Below are positions 1 through 12,553 of a stretch of 64,000 nt of DNA, in pieces; the stretch's first letter is position 1, and each line of letters starts with the position of its first letter. The notes beneath the pieces are model-generated. The model saw only the letters and a program-made list of their open reading frames with translations, had not been told where the DNA came from and made no database searches. The translations under genes and the position numbers were made by a program. This DNA is from Druceiella hillmani (taxonomy: Eukaryota; Arthropoda; Insecta; Lepidoptera; Hepialidae), in contig JAYKKI010000077.1 in assembly GCA_039881145.1 (NCBI GenBank), forward strand, positions 4,596,501-4,660,500, written 5' to 3'.

Positions 1-1964
1 AGCGGTATACGGCTTACAATACAAAAGTTAATCAAATGTGATTGTAAAATATTTTTCTTCTTACTTAACCAGCAAATGGACGATAAGCTTAAAAAGCAGT
101 TCTTTCACAACCGGGACAAAGATTTGGCCTTATAATGAATTTTAATTTTTGATTGATGGATCTTTGTTATGTTACGTAGTTTTTGTTATAGATATTAATG
201 TAAGTTTAATCAGTAATTCCACGTGTGAATGTCTTGGAATTAGTATAACTTCAATAGAATAAGAACATATTTCACATAGCTCGACAATAATGACACGTGT
301 CGCATGAAAGCGGGACCTTTACCGAATTATCGATCATACATCGTTTCAATCAAAGACGCCAATGATGCGTGAAATATATAACGAGTGCCTCCATAAGGGA
401 AATTTTAATACATCCTGAGTAGTATGTTCACGTCATCAGTATGTATATTAATACAACGCAGGTGAATTTCCTCACGTAGCTATAAAAATAGTAATTAATG
501 AATGTTATGTAGCAAGTAACACCGGAAAAAGGATACGGAAATATTCATTAAGAAAATGTCTTCATTAGGAAGGAAATAAAATATAGTAAATGTAAAACGA
601 CGAGAACTTTTAATTGATATACGTAAAGAATAATAAAATATAAATAATAAAGAGCGCGATACGTGAAATGCGACGACAGTTATGAACCCATATCTAACAC
701 GTTTATATACTGTGAGTTATTGTGAACTTATAAGCTATGATCACTTATGCTATAAGGAGTGTTGTCATTCTCTTTTAAAATTGATGATGCAATTTAAGCT
801 AAATGTCTCGAATTGAATGTTTAATCGAATGTTTAGCACTTAGATAAATATGGATTTATATATATGTATATTTATTTAAATTCAATGGAATTTCCTTAAC
901 TCGATTACTAACATGAAAATTCACCGAAAGCAAAAGTTACAGATGACTAAAAATATTTTCAAAAATCTTAAAATTCAGCGATTTAATACACGGTAACGAC
1001 AACGAATGAAAACTATTCATTATTATATCAATAATTATTATGCGAATTAGTTTCTTCATATATGAGGGTGAATATTGTGTTTACCACTTCATTCTTGTAA
1101 TTTGCATTAAGTGTGTTAGTAATTATAGTCAGATATTAAAAGTATACTAATAATTTATACGTATTTGTGGATATTTGAGAATTGGAAATTAATATAACTT
1201 CATATTATAGAATTAGTCGTAAACATAAAAAGCGAAAATGGATGTTAACAAACGAAAAGGAAAGAGTATTGAAAATTGGAAATTTATGTGGATAAAGGCA
1301 ATGGAGAATATTTTTAAAAATAGAAGTAAACCGATGCGACTTGACGTCGTCCTTTTTACCTGGCTTTGGCGCGAGATTATATTTTCTAAATTTTTTATTC
1401 GAAATTTGAAAATGATACATGATCGTCTCTTATCGATCAAAAATATCTCGGGCGTAATGAGGGTGAATATAAATTAATTACGATTTTGATCAGGCACCCG
1501 GACTTCTCATTCCATTGACAGAGCGGAGGCACCGGCGACAGTACCGTTAATGCTCACGCCGCATATAACCCTCTTCTAATCACTTCTAAGACGTTCGCTC
1601 TTAAATGATGAGGTAGAAGTAAACATGAAGATAGTATGAGGGTGTGTAACTATTGTTATAACGAGGGTCTAAACATTCGACTATTTTTTTTAAAACTCAT
1701 GATTAAACAATTAGAGAATTGTGGACACGCGTTAATAATAAGTTAATTTTTTTTTGATGGGGCTTAAAAATTAATAAAAGGTAATCCCTAGTTTCATTTT
1801 CAAAATTCTATATAATGAGAGCGTAAGGAAAAAAATTCGGCCCTTACTTTCAACGAATGGGCACCTCCCCTTAATATATTACTATAGGAAGAAAAAATAA
1901 TTAAGAACTCCTTTGCTGAAGCATCTACTGGCCGAGCATATAATTCAGTAGAGATTTTCGAAAA
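1..1964. other. Upstream AT-rich DNA, no gene seen
   Basis: Only short chance ORFs are present on both strands, none with a recognisable motif, splice context or codon bias. I see no structured repeat apart from scattered short AT runs. Confidence 0.6.
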
Positions 1965-2245
1965 ATGTAAATTTTATTTGAAATTTAATTCGAAGTCGAA
2001 AATCTAACCCAAAACCTCGAAGACGAAATTGGAATCCGAAGTCGAAGGTGAAAATAGATTCGAAATTAAATTTTGGAAGTCGAAGTTAAAATCTGAACTT
2101 AAAAATTGAAAATAAATCGAAATTTGAAACGAAAATTTCGAAGCCAAAATTCGAACCGGAATCGGAAGTCCATAATTTAAGATAAATTCGAAATTTTATT
2201 ATCGAGGTCAAAATCTGAATCGATTTTCAGAGTCGATTTTATTTA
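1965..2245. repeat. Degenerate TCGAA/GAAGTCGAA-rich low-complexity tract
   Basis: The motif (T)CGAA occurs every 10-25 bases in forms such as gaagtcgaa, attcgaa and aaatcgaa, with 'aaaatctgaa' between. There is no fixed period, so this is a degraded short-unit array or a compositionally biased tract rather than a clean minisatellite. It encodes no convincing ORF. Confidence 0.6.
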
Positions 2246-2906
2246 ACGGTGGAAACCTTATTATTGTAAAGTAACAATCAATCATATTCTTAGCGATACA
2301 ACGGGATTATATTATTTAAATGTTTTCCCCATATGCTTACCAAAAACGTATATAACATATTTCAAAACTGAAGTAAAAATAGAGGGATATAATGAAAATG
2401 GATAGAAAAACTAAAAATCTTTTTTTTCACAAAAACAAAACAAATGCGGCACTGTTCTTTTTAATATTTCGTATCAAATTTGGAAAAACGGAATATTTAT
2501 GAACATAGCACGTTTTCTCTTTTTCTAATACAAGCATTTTTCAAGGATACAATTTTACATGGAAAGTTGAAATACAGCAAAGTTGTCGCAAATTGACCTC
2601 TTAGAGAAGGTACGTATAACAAGTAGCATTGAACATTTTTGAAGACACTTTAGAAGTGCGAGAAAGAAGACGAAAATATTTTTTTTTTAATATTATAATG
2701 TCGAATAATAATTGCGATAAAATGAATGAAAAAAAAGTGGTGATATTTTTGTATGTACAAAAAGTTATCAGCATACCATTAATTGATACAGATTTTTTTT
2801 CTTTAACCAATTTAATCAGTTAAATCTAAAATACCGTTAAAGTCATAATAATGACAGCGAAAATAAAATGATTGATAAAAATTTCTCTTGTGAAATAAAT
2901 AATTTT

Positions 2907-2952
2907 GTTTTCGTGCTTTATTACAATATGTTTTCGTGCTTTATTACAATAT
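2907..2952. repeat. Perfect 23-bp tandem duplication
   Basis: Two adjacent identical copies of a 23-bp unit beginning 'gttttcgtgcttta' lie at 2907-2929 and 2930-2952. Confidence 0.9.
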
Positions 2953-3094
2953 GAAAATAATAGGATTTATACGGATGTTCTAAACCCGAAGGTTGCTTGT
3001 GCATCGAACGCGCCTGGCACGCACTCCACGCGTATACAGAAGTTTGCTCGTGAAAATAGAATAATATATAGTTTCAGTAATACTAAGTATCTTT

Positions 3095-3155
3095 AATTGC
3101 ACACCTTGGTACTGAACTCTTATTGCGCGAGATTTAATTCGCACTAGACCGACTT
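3095..3155 (+). mobile_element. 3'-end fragment of the 'cggaac...gcactt' dispersed repeat
   Basis: The segment reads ggtactgaac...gcgcgagat...tcgcac...gaccgactttttt. It matches the layout of the family's 3' ends elsewhere in the window (9432-9485, 53893-53930). Only the terminus is clear; the upstream body is too diverged to delimit. Confidence 0.5.
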
Positions 3156-3159
3156 TTTT

Positions 3160-6100
3160 TTAAAATTCTGTAGTCTCATTTAAAAATGCCTCTACTCAAT
3201 TTAATAATCCGTTGGGCTTCGTCAGTTTTCCCAGACTGGACGTAAAACGTTTCTCTCGTATATAATCTGGGGTATCGTTAACTGCTTTATATTAACTGAA
3301 AACACACCAATATTAGATATAATTCTCAATAAAATTTCAATATATCTTTTTAGCCTAGTTTTATGGATAATTTTCTACGACTTCCGCTACCAAAATTATT
3401 TTTATATTAAATTGAAATAATGAATTAAAATAGTTCGATATCTGGAAGAAAAATTTTATGGAGTTGTGGGGGTTTCGACGGTTTCCGATAAGATGGTGAA
3501 TTCGAGATTTAAATATTTCTAATACAAAACATGATGTTTGATTTTATGAAATTGTGAAAATACTTTGAACTGAAAATGTTCTATTCCAATATTGGGTATG
3601 ACTTTAGCACTATACAATTTTGGAAACATTTTTACAAGTTTAAAATTATTTTTGAACATTCAATAGAACGTTACACACACATTATTTAGCGGTATGCTAT
3701 AACAGGTTTTCAATTCCTGTTATTACGTTGTTAAATAACAATAAAATAAACACTCAATGTAATTAAAATTATTTCCAGTTGAATATACTATATATTTACA
3801 CATTTCATGATCTATCAAAACTCTTTAAACTGGCATTTGGCTGTATGCTCATTCAGTACACGAATTCGAGACATTGACCTGGTTCTGTGCACGCTAGCTT
3901 ATCCACTGTGCCTATCGCAGATTTGCATCTTCACCCATCGATAGTCGCGTGCTCTCATCGTTTTGAGCCGTGCACATGCGATGCATATTTAGTGCCTATT
4001 GTACATTTATTGTATTTGTTCTTTAATTAATGTCAAATATGCCAAAGCACCTGTTGTTTAATTAATGTCAATATGCCAAGGCACCCTGAATGAATACGAG
4101 TTCGATTCCCTTTGATGCCAAAAAAATATGGCGTAAAAAGGATGCTCACAACGTGAAATTTCGTAAAAGGAAGTATGTTTCCATGCGTTCATACGTCTAA
4201 GTACGCACCACGCACGAAATTGTTTAATTTTTGTGATTTGGTAATAAATAGGCGACTTTATCACGAATGGCTGGGGTACCTTTCATCTTCGATCTCAGAT
4301 AGTTTCAGATTTGTCGAAAAATTTAAAAGTACCTTAATTTGTATAATATGAGTTCGTATCATCAACACGGCTGATGATGCACCGAATAATTGTTTATTAA
4401 AGAAATCTATGTATTTCCAATGAATATAAACACGACATTAGGAAAATTTTAAATGTACGTTGCACTAATAACTTGATGCTCAAGATCATCAGCGCTAAGC
4501 AATCCATCAGCAACGAATTTCATAAAACATTCGACTTGACATTTTTCAACCTTTATTTTGAATCCTCCAGAAAAACAATTTTTTGAGGTTTCGACGTCGA
4601 ATGGTATCGGTTTCCACGAAAAGAAAATTTAAAAAATTGTGTCTGCAAGATGTTCAAAAAGATATCGAATGAAAAAAATAAACATCTCCGTTAGCACTTG
4701 TTCTCTCGCATGTTCTATCCGTTGCTCCGTCAGTGCGTGTGTGCATTAGTACGATTACGTTCTATCTCTTGTGGATCGGCGAGAGTCGGCAGGAGGCGCT
4801 CTGATTTTTTATTAGGACCTCTGATTAGGACCGATTTTTGTGAGCATTCCTATGTCGCTTTGACGATGCCGCGCGACGTTCGCTGTAAATGCACTGCAAG
4901 AAGCATAATCCTGCATGAAAAATGAAATAGTGTCACGAGAGGAATAAAATACCACGAATATTATTGATATTAATCATCTTATTTTATGCTCAGGGATCCA
5001 AAGAAGCCGACTTACTACACCAACTTAAGTGATTTAACTAACATTTTCAATTAAGAACTTACCATGCCATGTTATATATCATCTACATCAAAAGATAAAT
5101 GTAAGAACCTTATCAGGATCTTTTGAGTTCACGTGAGATTTTTAGCAGATTTTCGTCAGTTCTTTCTAATGTCTGGCCACTTTTTTTTAAAATCTGCTGT
5201 TATTTCCGTATTCCATTTAGGTGTATCGTCATTATGACTTTAACTTTACACAAATGTTTGGCTTTGACAAAGAAATTACTACACAAGAATTATCACGATG
5301 TAACGAGAGTTTCAATAATTCGAAAGAGATAGTTTACCAATGAAGCTAATAAAGTCTTAACGCAACAATTTATCCAAACTATATTTAAAAATGGTTTATA
5401 CAATATTTAAGTGGTACATAGATATATAATTTTAGAGGAGAGATAATTATATTACGTTGTTTTGGATGTAATATGTAATCGAGATCTTAATTAAGATCAT
5501 TAGCTTTCAAAATAAGTTATACTCATGAAATTCGATCACATTTGTGAACACTGATTCAAACGTGTTTTTAAAGCATTCGCTGTTGATTCCATCTGCATAT
5601 ACTACTTTAATTTAATAATATTTTACATCAACCAAATAGTCTCTTAAAAGCAGATTTCAAGACTGCTAATGGCTAGACTATAATGTGCTCAGTTCGATGT
5701 CTTTTCATTTGGAAAAAAAATTTTGTGGGATATTTTGAGGCCCTTGCGCTCTCGAAAACCTCATGCATTACGTAGGAGTTACAAACATAATATCATTTTT
5801 ATTCTCATGAAGGTTAAAATCTAAAAGAATTGCGAAAATAAGAAGGATCAGTTATTTTCTTAAATTTCCTCATATTCGAAGCTATTACCGAATATATCAT
5901 TATCTAATATGCTTAATCTGTGCAATCATAAATCAGCAAATGATTTCACGGCTACCGACCCTCCGCTTCTTTCCACATCGGTTATTTCTGCTGGTCATAA
6001 AATAATAGGAAAAAAGAAAGGATTATTTATATGTCAATTGTCCATTATCCGTGTGTTCTAATCATCGTAATCGTATTTCTTTCTTAATTGTCTTTATTAA

Positions 6101-8330
6101 ACGTAAAAGTTACACTCTTGCCTGAAAAAGTGTAATGTTCTTATTCGCATCTTCTTATTCGCAGCGACGACACTTTTATGCATAAATGAAATCATGAGGG
6201 ATTTTAGAATAACTAAAATACGATTATTTTAGGTGAACAACTAGTCTAGACTGTGCTTTGAGAACGAAGTAGCAGAATGTAATGTTCATATTAATATTTG
6301 CGTTATATATACATGAACGTAATGTAAAATATCTAAAAGTAAATTTTAAATATGCATATACGTATAAACGTGTATCTAGTAACTAGGCACGCAAAAAGTC
6401 CTAATAAATCTGATAATTGCACTTGTCTAAACAATAAAATTTACTTCCGATACTCGTTCACTGAATGCAGTCATAAAAATTCAGCAAAAATCACTTCCTA
6501 TAATCGAACCGCTGACCGAATCGTTACTTCTGAGTCGCCGCCACGTTGTTAGGGTGACCACTAGGATAGTGAGCGAAATAATTCTTATTTGAAGATCAAT
6601 GTTAATTAATGGAACTTCTCTAAAAACTTCTTAATTTCGAAAAAGTTCGATTTTCAATGACATGAATTGAATGATGACTTTAAAAAATGGCGAAACATTA
6701 TTTTTTTACAAATGTTGAAAAAAATACCATTTCTTTGTTGTTCAAACGATCGTCACATAAATATGATATATAAATTATTTCTATAGTGTATCATAATTGT
6801 CACATACATAACATAAAAAGTCACATTACATTTGCAACAATAGCGCTAACATTATTTTATATTATCGATTAAGCGGAACTTTTCGGAAAGGACAATTGTA
6901 ATGGAATATGGCATGTTGTAGGTTTATATGGAACGAAACTTTACTTTTTATCCAATGATAAAATGCTTAAGTTACATCGAGATAATACATAGAATTATAT
7001 TTTAAATTGGATGATTCACTTTTTTAAACCAATCACTAAACTGAGGCTAATATTTCAACATTTAATCTCGATGTAAAATGAATTTCAACTTTCAGTACCC
7101 AATCATTTGAAGAAATAAATACTTCTCATACTGTCGGAATTTTCTCCATTAATACCATCTTTGCATCAATAATGTTATAATGAATATTCTTCTAGACTGT
7201 GCGTGTGATATGCGTATGCGTGCAATAAGTTAAACATATTTAAGGGTTAAATTATTCAAAAACAAAATAAAATAATTTTTCTCTTTATTTTGTTAATATT
7301 TAAGGTTGATGCTGTAAAAAAACCTATATTTATATCGAAAAATTAATAACTGAGTGTCTTTGCTTAAAGAATAGGTGTGAATAAAATGAATTGTATTCCG
7401 TACATATAAAATGTGCCAAAAAATCAATTAATTACAGATTATAAAGTCAAACTATTTTAAGTTAATCCGTAGATTAATTGTGATGCAGTTATCTTACTCT
7501 GATTTAATTCTTTTCATACATTTAATATTAATACTAGAGTAAAGTCACGTTTCTTTTTTTTATAAGAACAATTTTTTATTTTATCTATTGGCTTCAAATG
7601 ACTTAAACTCATTTATTCCACATTACATCTTTTATTAGTTATCAACAATATGACAAAAAAATAAAATCGTTTTTCTTATTGTGAAAAGAGTACAATTATT
7701 TTTCTCTATATTGACTAAAACGAAATAGATAATAGTATTTTTGAACGCTGAACAGAAATATAGCGCAGTGTGAAAAATCGTTCACGTTACTGCGTTATTT
7801 ATATATTTATTAAATCATAAACAATGTTATTATCCTTAAAGATTTCATCCTAGTTTACACCACATATAAATTAGAAGACCAATAAAACTATAGTGCCGTA
7901 AATGTGTAACGCATGGCCACCCTGGCGTTTATAGGAGCGGAACTGACGGCGCACAGAGCGCGGACAGTAAACCGCTTTTTGTCTTACAAACAAATATTAT
8001 CTTTACGTAATTGTTATACAAGGTCTGTATCAAGGTTCGTGGCCTGATCCGGCCTACGAACGGGCCTTTGTACTCGCTACTTGTGATTATATTTTTGAAT
8101 TTAAGTGGCAATATCACAAGTATATGTAGTCAAGTTAATGTATCTATTACAATTACTATATTCCCCCATATCAAAAGGGGTAATACAGATTTGTAAAATA
8201 TTTCTAGAATTAGTCAATATAATTCATTTTATAATTTCTAGCAATGCTAAACGACAGAAACTTCGTTTTCCATTTACTACAATAGATCCAATCTGATTAG
8301 TATTGGAAGTAACAAAAATATAAATATTCC
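3160..8330. other. AT-rich stretch without recognised genes
   Basis: It holds only short ORFs without family motifs. A partial direct repeat of 'ttaattaatgtcaa...tatgcc' lies at about 4023-4081. A somewhat GC-richer patch at 4700-4880 reads as a 75-codon ORF with no recognisable features. Nothing else structured is visible. Confidence 0.55.
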
Positions 8331-8507
8331 GATGCCGCTTTTTAATAAGTATACGAGTAGATCCACACTTGACTTCTAGTCACATCCATTTTGCCAATGT
8401 ATGTGGAAAATTTGATTGCACGATTTAAAAACGCGCAGCGCCATCTACATACATGCATATGTACACTGTACATTGTGTAATAACTACGCGTCGAGTGGCT
8501 AGGCACT
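8331..8507 (-). mobile_element. Dispersed repeat 'CGACGCGTAGT / GATGGCGC', copy 1
   Basis: On the minus strand this reads ctagccactcgacgcgtagt, then 'gtagatggcgctgcg', 'aaatcgtgcaat' and 'aagtgtggat...atacttat...ggcatc'. The same ordered blocks recur on the plus strand at 58226-58468, and partly at 29915-30120. No coding capacity is evident; the minus-strand ORF across it (8342-8665) is incidental. Confidence 0.75.
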
Positions 8508-8849
8508 TGTTCGCTATTGTTGTACAAAGTTTTGAAAATATTAAGTTTGTGTATCTTGTTATTGAGTAAACCGATTGCGATTAAATAAAAAAGAAATTTC
8601 AAGTGAACTCCTATGTTTTCCAAAAATTCCATTCGAATTTTGTCAGTAGTTTTTATGTGACACAAACAAACATACTTTTTGGATTTTTTGTTTGTTTATG
8701 CGTGCTCAAACAAACACATAAACAAACAAAAAGTTTCAAAAATGATTTTAATGGATTTTTCACTTAGCTTTCATCCTCTCAATTGTTATTGCAAATATTT
8801 TCAATGTGCCGACAAGCAAAATTTACAGTTTTATTATATGCACAGATTA

Positions 8850-9490
8850 CAACTGTTACAACCGTACTCAACGGAAAAAAATGGAACCCTTATAAAATCA
8901 CTCACGTGCCTGTCTATGACAGTCGTTTTTCACAGAAACAGCTTGATGTAGAAACTTGAAACTTGACGTAGTAATAAAGCATATTAACTCTCACATATGT
9001 TAATAGTTAATACTCAAAAATCATATTTATATGGAAATTTTAGGGCGCTAAAGTAAGAACACGAAAGAACATTTTAAATTCCGCCTGTAGTGTGGCTTAC
9101 TGTTTACAAGGGCTAGTTATAACTACGCGTACCTTAAATATTTGATCATAATTTTAGATAATGAATACGTATACATATACTAAAAAATATGCAAAAAAAT
9201 TTGCCTTCCCCGTTGTTTCTGAAATTAATGAACCTAAAATTATTAAAAAAGAAGGGTTTTTAGAAGCCTAGGAAAATGATCTACGAAAACTACTCTAGAT
9301 TTTTTGATTTTATTCACTATAACATATATGTCACCCCTACATAATTATATTAGGTATTATTAAATAAATATTGAGTTAGCTAGTACATATTAGTCATGAT
9401 TTATGATAAATAAAGTTTTTTCATTTAAAATGAGGTACGGAACCCCAGATGCACAAGCTAGACTTGCACTTGGCTGGTTTTATTTTATAA
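8850..9490 (+). mobile_element. Non-autonomous dispersed repeat, 'gtcacagcc...gcacttggc' family, near full-length copy
   Basis: It opens with the diagnostic block 'ctgtctatgacagtcgtttttcacagaaac...cttgatgtagaaacttgaaactt'. It ends 'gaggtacggaac...gacttgcacttggctggtttta'. Related copies are at 14775-15110, 25885-26345, 43478-44790, 53360-53935 and 55380-55815. I remember this arrangement of ends as very common in Lepidoptera; no ORF is retained. Confidence 0.65.
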
Positions 9491-9773
9491 CTTACTTCTC
9501 CATACATGTAAAATTGAAATAAAATTCTTTTGTAAACTTCATCGAGTGGAGTGTCATTAGACAGGTGTTTCAAAGTGAAATTAAGGTTATGATCTATGAA
9601 GTATTAAAGGTGAATTTCATAATCATAGATTTTTGAGCTTATTTTTGTATTTTGTTTTTTTTAAGCGCTGACAAAAGATTGCAATGAATTCAGCATGACA
9701 TCCAAAATATGTATATATTCGTCCAACAATCGAAAGGAATAACTTGTAAACCGTCTTCATGTTTTGATTCCAG
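9491..9773. other. Immediate upstream region of the transporter gene
   Basis: It is AT-rich and contains a run of T at 9645-9662 and 'gtatatat' at about 9711. It may be a promoter, or an intron ending in the acceptor at 9773. Sequence alone does not decide between them. Confidence 0.4.
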
Positions 9774-9794
9774 ATGAGTGCCGGAGTGGGCTAG
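9774..9794 (+). promoter_or_regulatory. Upstream ORF (6 codons) in the transporter leader
   Basis: ATG-AGT-GCC-GGA-GTG-GGC-TAG encodes MSAGVG and then stops. It begins at the first base after the candidate acceptor and ends 129 bases before the main start. Context for the uORF start is fair (C at -3, A at +4), against a better context at the main ATG (A at -3, G at +4). If it is transcribed it could reduce translation of the transporter. This is inference only. Confidence 0.3.
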
Positions 9795-9923
9795 GCTGCG
9801 ACATAGAAACCTTCCAGATTTTAAGATTGTAAAGATTCCACGATTCTACGATCGATTGTAAAGAGTCTTTAATAGTCTTTTTTCTGTCTTCGTGTAAAAG
9901 AGTGAGCAAATTTTTTAACAAAA
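9774..9923 (+). other. 5'-UTR part of the SLC22 gene's first visible exon (candidate)
   Basis: A tract ending in 'ttttgattccag' stops at 9773 and looks like a splice acceptor, so the untranslated leader may begin at 9774 and be joined to an upstream non-coding exon. Alternatively, transcription starts nearby; a 'gtatatat' at about 9711-9718 could be a weak TATA-like element, but this is not convincing. The leader contains a short upstream ORF at 9774-9794. It has an in-frame stop (TGA, 9903-9905) before the main ATG, which fixes 9924 as the first possible Met in that frame. The leader end and TSS are inferred; RNA reads would settle them. Confidence 0.45.
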
Positions 9924-10348
9924 ATGGCTCCTCAAGAAAGAAACAATATTATATGTGGCGATTCCGAAGAGGACCAGTGTCCTTCAGTCGACCAAAATCA
10001 GAACATACCAGATAACTCCAAAAATTTCGATAATAACCTCTCTGACATAGACCTGAATAAGGGTTTTGTCAACAAAGGTTACATCAACGATGATTTTCCC
10101 GACAAGGGTGTTGAGAGAAACGTAAATAAGGATGAAAATGGAAAATCCGAAAAAGATTCGACAGATTTTGATGATCTTCTACCGCACGTGGGAGAGTTTG
10201 GGTTGTACCAGAAAATATTGTTCCTACTTATGATCCCGTTTGCATTTTTTGTGGCGTTCGTGTACTTCTCTCAAATTTTCATCACAATTGCCCCGGAACA
10301 GCACTGGTGTTGGGTACCAGAATTGGCAAATTTGACTATTGAGGAAAG
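9924..10348 (+). CDS. SLC22-family organic cation / carcinine-type transporter, coding exon 1 (N-terminus, TM1, start of loop 1)
   Basis: This exon encodes residues 1-141 and two bases of codon 142 of a plasma-membrane transporter. Residues 1-80 are hydrophilic, rich in Asn/Asp/Lys, and hold a small internal repeat (NKGFV, NKGYI, PDKGV). Residues 81-97 (DFDDLLPHVGEFGLYQK) are the conserved pre-TM1 segment of SLC22 proteins. Residues about 98-121 form TM1. Residues 122 onward, with the WCWVPEL motif (128-134) and an N-glycosylation sequon NLT (136-138), begin the large extracellular loop that is diagnostic of SLC22. The start at 9924 has a good insect context (AAAATGG) and an in-frame TGA 21 bases upstream. 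The exon ends at a consensus donor, AAG|gtaagt; reading on meets TAA within two codons. In insects the closest relatives are Orct, Orct2 and CarT; the substrate (organic cation or carcinine) cannot be decided from this fragment. The family call is secure; the paralogue is not. Confidence 0.93.
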
Positions 10349-10754
10349 GTAAGTCGAATCTTTTTTAATTGTTCGTGTTATTATGTAATAACATATAGGC
10401 CTATTTAATCAAATTTGATGTTTAAAAAAATACGGAAAAATTTTGTTTTTTAAACCAATCTGAATTTAATTTTTTTTAAATTCGTAAATTAAAGAAAAAC
10501 TCTTAACATAGTGTAATGGAATTTTCTAATTCAAGTCATAATGACAAAGAAAAACAAATGGTTACTACTATATTGTATCAGGAAATTGTAGTAGATGAAA
10601 ATTCATTTACGAGAATAAATTCTTACCTTTAAACAAATTTTAATTCAATTACATGAAAGATTCTCCATTTGAAAATAATAATGTGCCACTTTTTATTTCT
10701 ACTAAGTATGGTAGTTTAAAGAATTTTGCAAGAAACCCACGTATAACCCCGCTT

Positions 10755-10792
10755 AATATCATTTCAAAATACACCAATATTGAAATGATATT
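10755..10792. repeat. Small hairpin in intron 1
   Basis: 13-bp perfect arms (aatatcatttcaa at 10755-10767 and ttgaaatgatatt at 10780-10792) flank a 12-base loop. Confidence 0.8.
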
Positions 10793-11938
10793 GCGACGTG
10801 ATTAGAATAAATTAATTGTTCCACGATTGTAGCAGGAGAAAGGTGACCTACACTTAACTTTGCAGTATTTTGAACCGATTTCTGTCAAAACTCACTGACC
10901 ATGAGTATTCGAACTCACATTGGCACATTAGTGAAATTATAAGTATATCCACAAAACTAATGCAACTCTTGAACATTGGTCAAGTCTTTACGTTGGCTAA
11001 GCTTAACGTTACGGTGAGGATATTTTAATTAGACACTTGTTTAAAATTTAACGCTTATAAATATTTATATAAACATTGATTGTAAGTATCAGAATGATCT
11101 ATATCCATCCACTCATTAAATCCATTGAATAAAATAAGTTTACTGCATGTGGATATAAGAAGAAATTTTACATGTTTTGGTCAGGCAATTTGATAATATT
11201 AGTATTTTTTTAAATATTTTTTTACGCTTTTGAATCGAGTCGAGTTGTGCAGACGATATTACTAAAATTGAATATATATTACCATTAAATGACAGTAGCA
11301 GAATTTGATGTGTCTCCTATTTTTCCTGTTGAATGTTTTGTTGTATTCAATAAGTACAGATTTGAAGAATCTACAGTTTTTGTGGATTCTGAAATACAGC
11401 AGGAAAAAAATATAATAATGACCACAGTACAAAGAAAATAAATATGAATACTTGATACAAGGTTGAAAGTAAAGTAGAATGAATTTTTAACTTTGCCCGA
11501 TCAAAATAATACTTTCGGTAAAAGAGGATTTTTTTGTTGATTACTGCAAACTTCTTGCAAACTTCTGTGGTGATAATGGACATATGAATCTTTGGCTAAA
11601 CTCCAGCAATCAAATTAAAAGTAATAAAGTTTTAAATAAAGTTATTGTATCGGATTAATAGGGTTTAAACCAATCCTTTTTGATTACCTATTATGCAAAT
11701 GCGTCTGTATTGCTCCGAGATTGCAGTTGAAGAGTTTACCACTTCTCCTCTGTGATTCCAATTAGCTTGGTATATATAATTTAATGGGTCATCGGGGACG
11801 AAGGTAGTCTTCAAGATTCAAGTCCGAATTCTTAAATAGGAAATTTAAGAATGTAATTAATGTAATTTTTTGCCTTTTCGTCCTATTCCATTATAATATA
11901 ATCAAAAGTAGAATATTGTCAATTTAACATTATTTTTA

Positions 11939-12209
11939 TATATTGAATATATTTGGCGTTAATTTTGTAGAAATTCATTATCCACAATTAAACGAAACTA
12001 CGTGATGTAGTATTATTTCTACTTTCCTTAAGTTCTTTACTACGACCTAGGTTTCGTTGTATTATATCATCTTCGGTTGGGCTATTAGCCAGAATCTTTG
12101 CTAATAGCCCACCTGAAGATGTTATAATACAACGAAACCTAGGTCGGAGTAAAGAACTTAAAGAAAGTAGAAATAACACTACATCACGTAGTTTCGTTTA
12201 ATTGTGGAT
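11939..12209. mobile_element. Foldback (long inverted-repeat) element with 110-bp arms
   Basis: Arms at 11980-12089 and 12100-12209 are nearly perfect reverse complements around a 10-base loop. The outer arm sequence includes acgaaactacgtgatgtagt. The left flank, 11939-11979 (atatttggcgtta...), recurs in inverted orientation at the right end of 31712-31868, so the mobile unit includes an asymmetric tail. There is no ORF; it is a MITE or foldback type of unknown superfamily. Confidence 0.85.
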
Positions 12210-12319
12210 TATTTTTATACTTATTTGTTACTGTCAGTGGGTAATCTTAATTGCAATAACCAGTCAAGAACTCGCACTACAAAGTTTCCATACGTATTTA
12301 TTTACTTTGATATATCTAA

Positions 12320-12470
12320 TTGATATACATGGCGGACTTATTGGTACAAGAGCGATCTCTTACAGCCAACCAGGACACAGGTTTAGACCGCTCGACGAAC
12401 GGTCGGGAATCGAGTCGGTTAGTGGTTCTCCGTGGTGCGCCGCGTCGTGAAAGACCGTATGCCTTATACC
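12320..12470. other. GC-richer patch, probably a dispersed-repeat fragment
   Basis: It reads open in several frames on both strands (ORFs of 63-82 codons) but without a family motif. It contains 'gctcgacgaacggtcgggaa', a small inverted-repeat-like segment. I suspect SINE-like or repeat origin but cannot prove it. Confidence 0.25.
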
Positions 12471-12553
12471 CAAAAAAATACGGTGACAAAATAATATTTA
12501 AGCACGTATAAACCTTTGTATGTACACAATATAATATTCTATGTACTTTCAAG

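Noticed and set aside
4095..4115. tRNA B-box-like 'gagttcgattccctt'
   Set aside because: No A box at the right distance and no cloverleaf arms could be drawn.
8342..8665. 107-codon minus-strand ORF
   Set aside because: Half of it lies in a dispersed repeat copy and its protein has no recognisable motif.
12202..12552. Overlapping ORFs on both strands (63-82 codons)
   Set aside because: They are mutually overlapping frames of one GC-richer patch without domain evidence.
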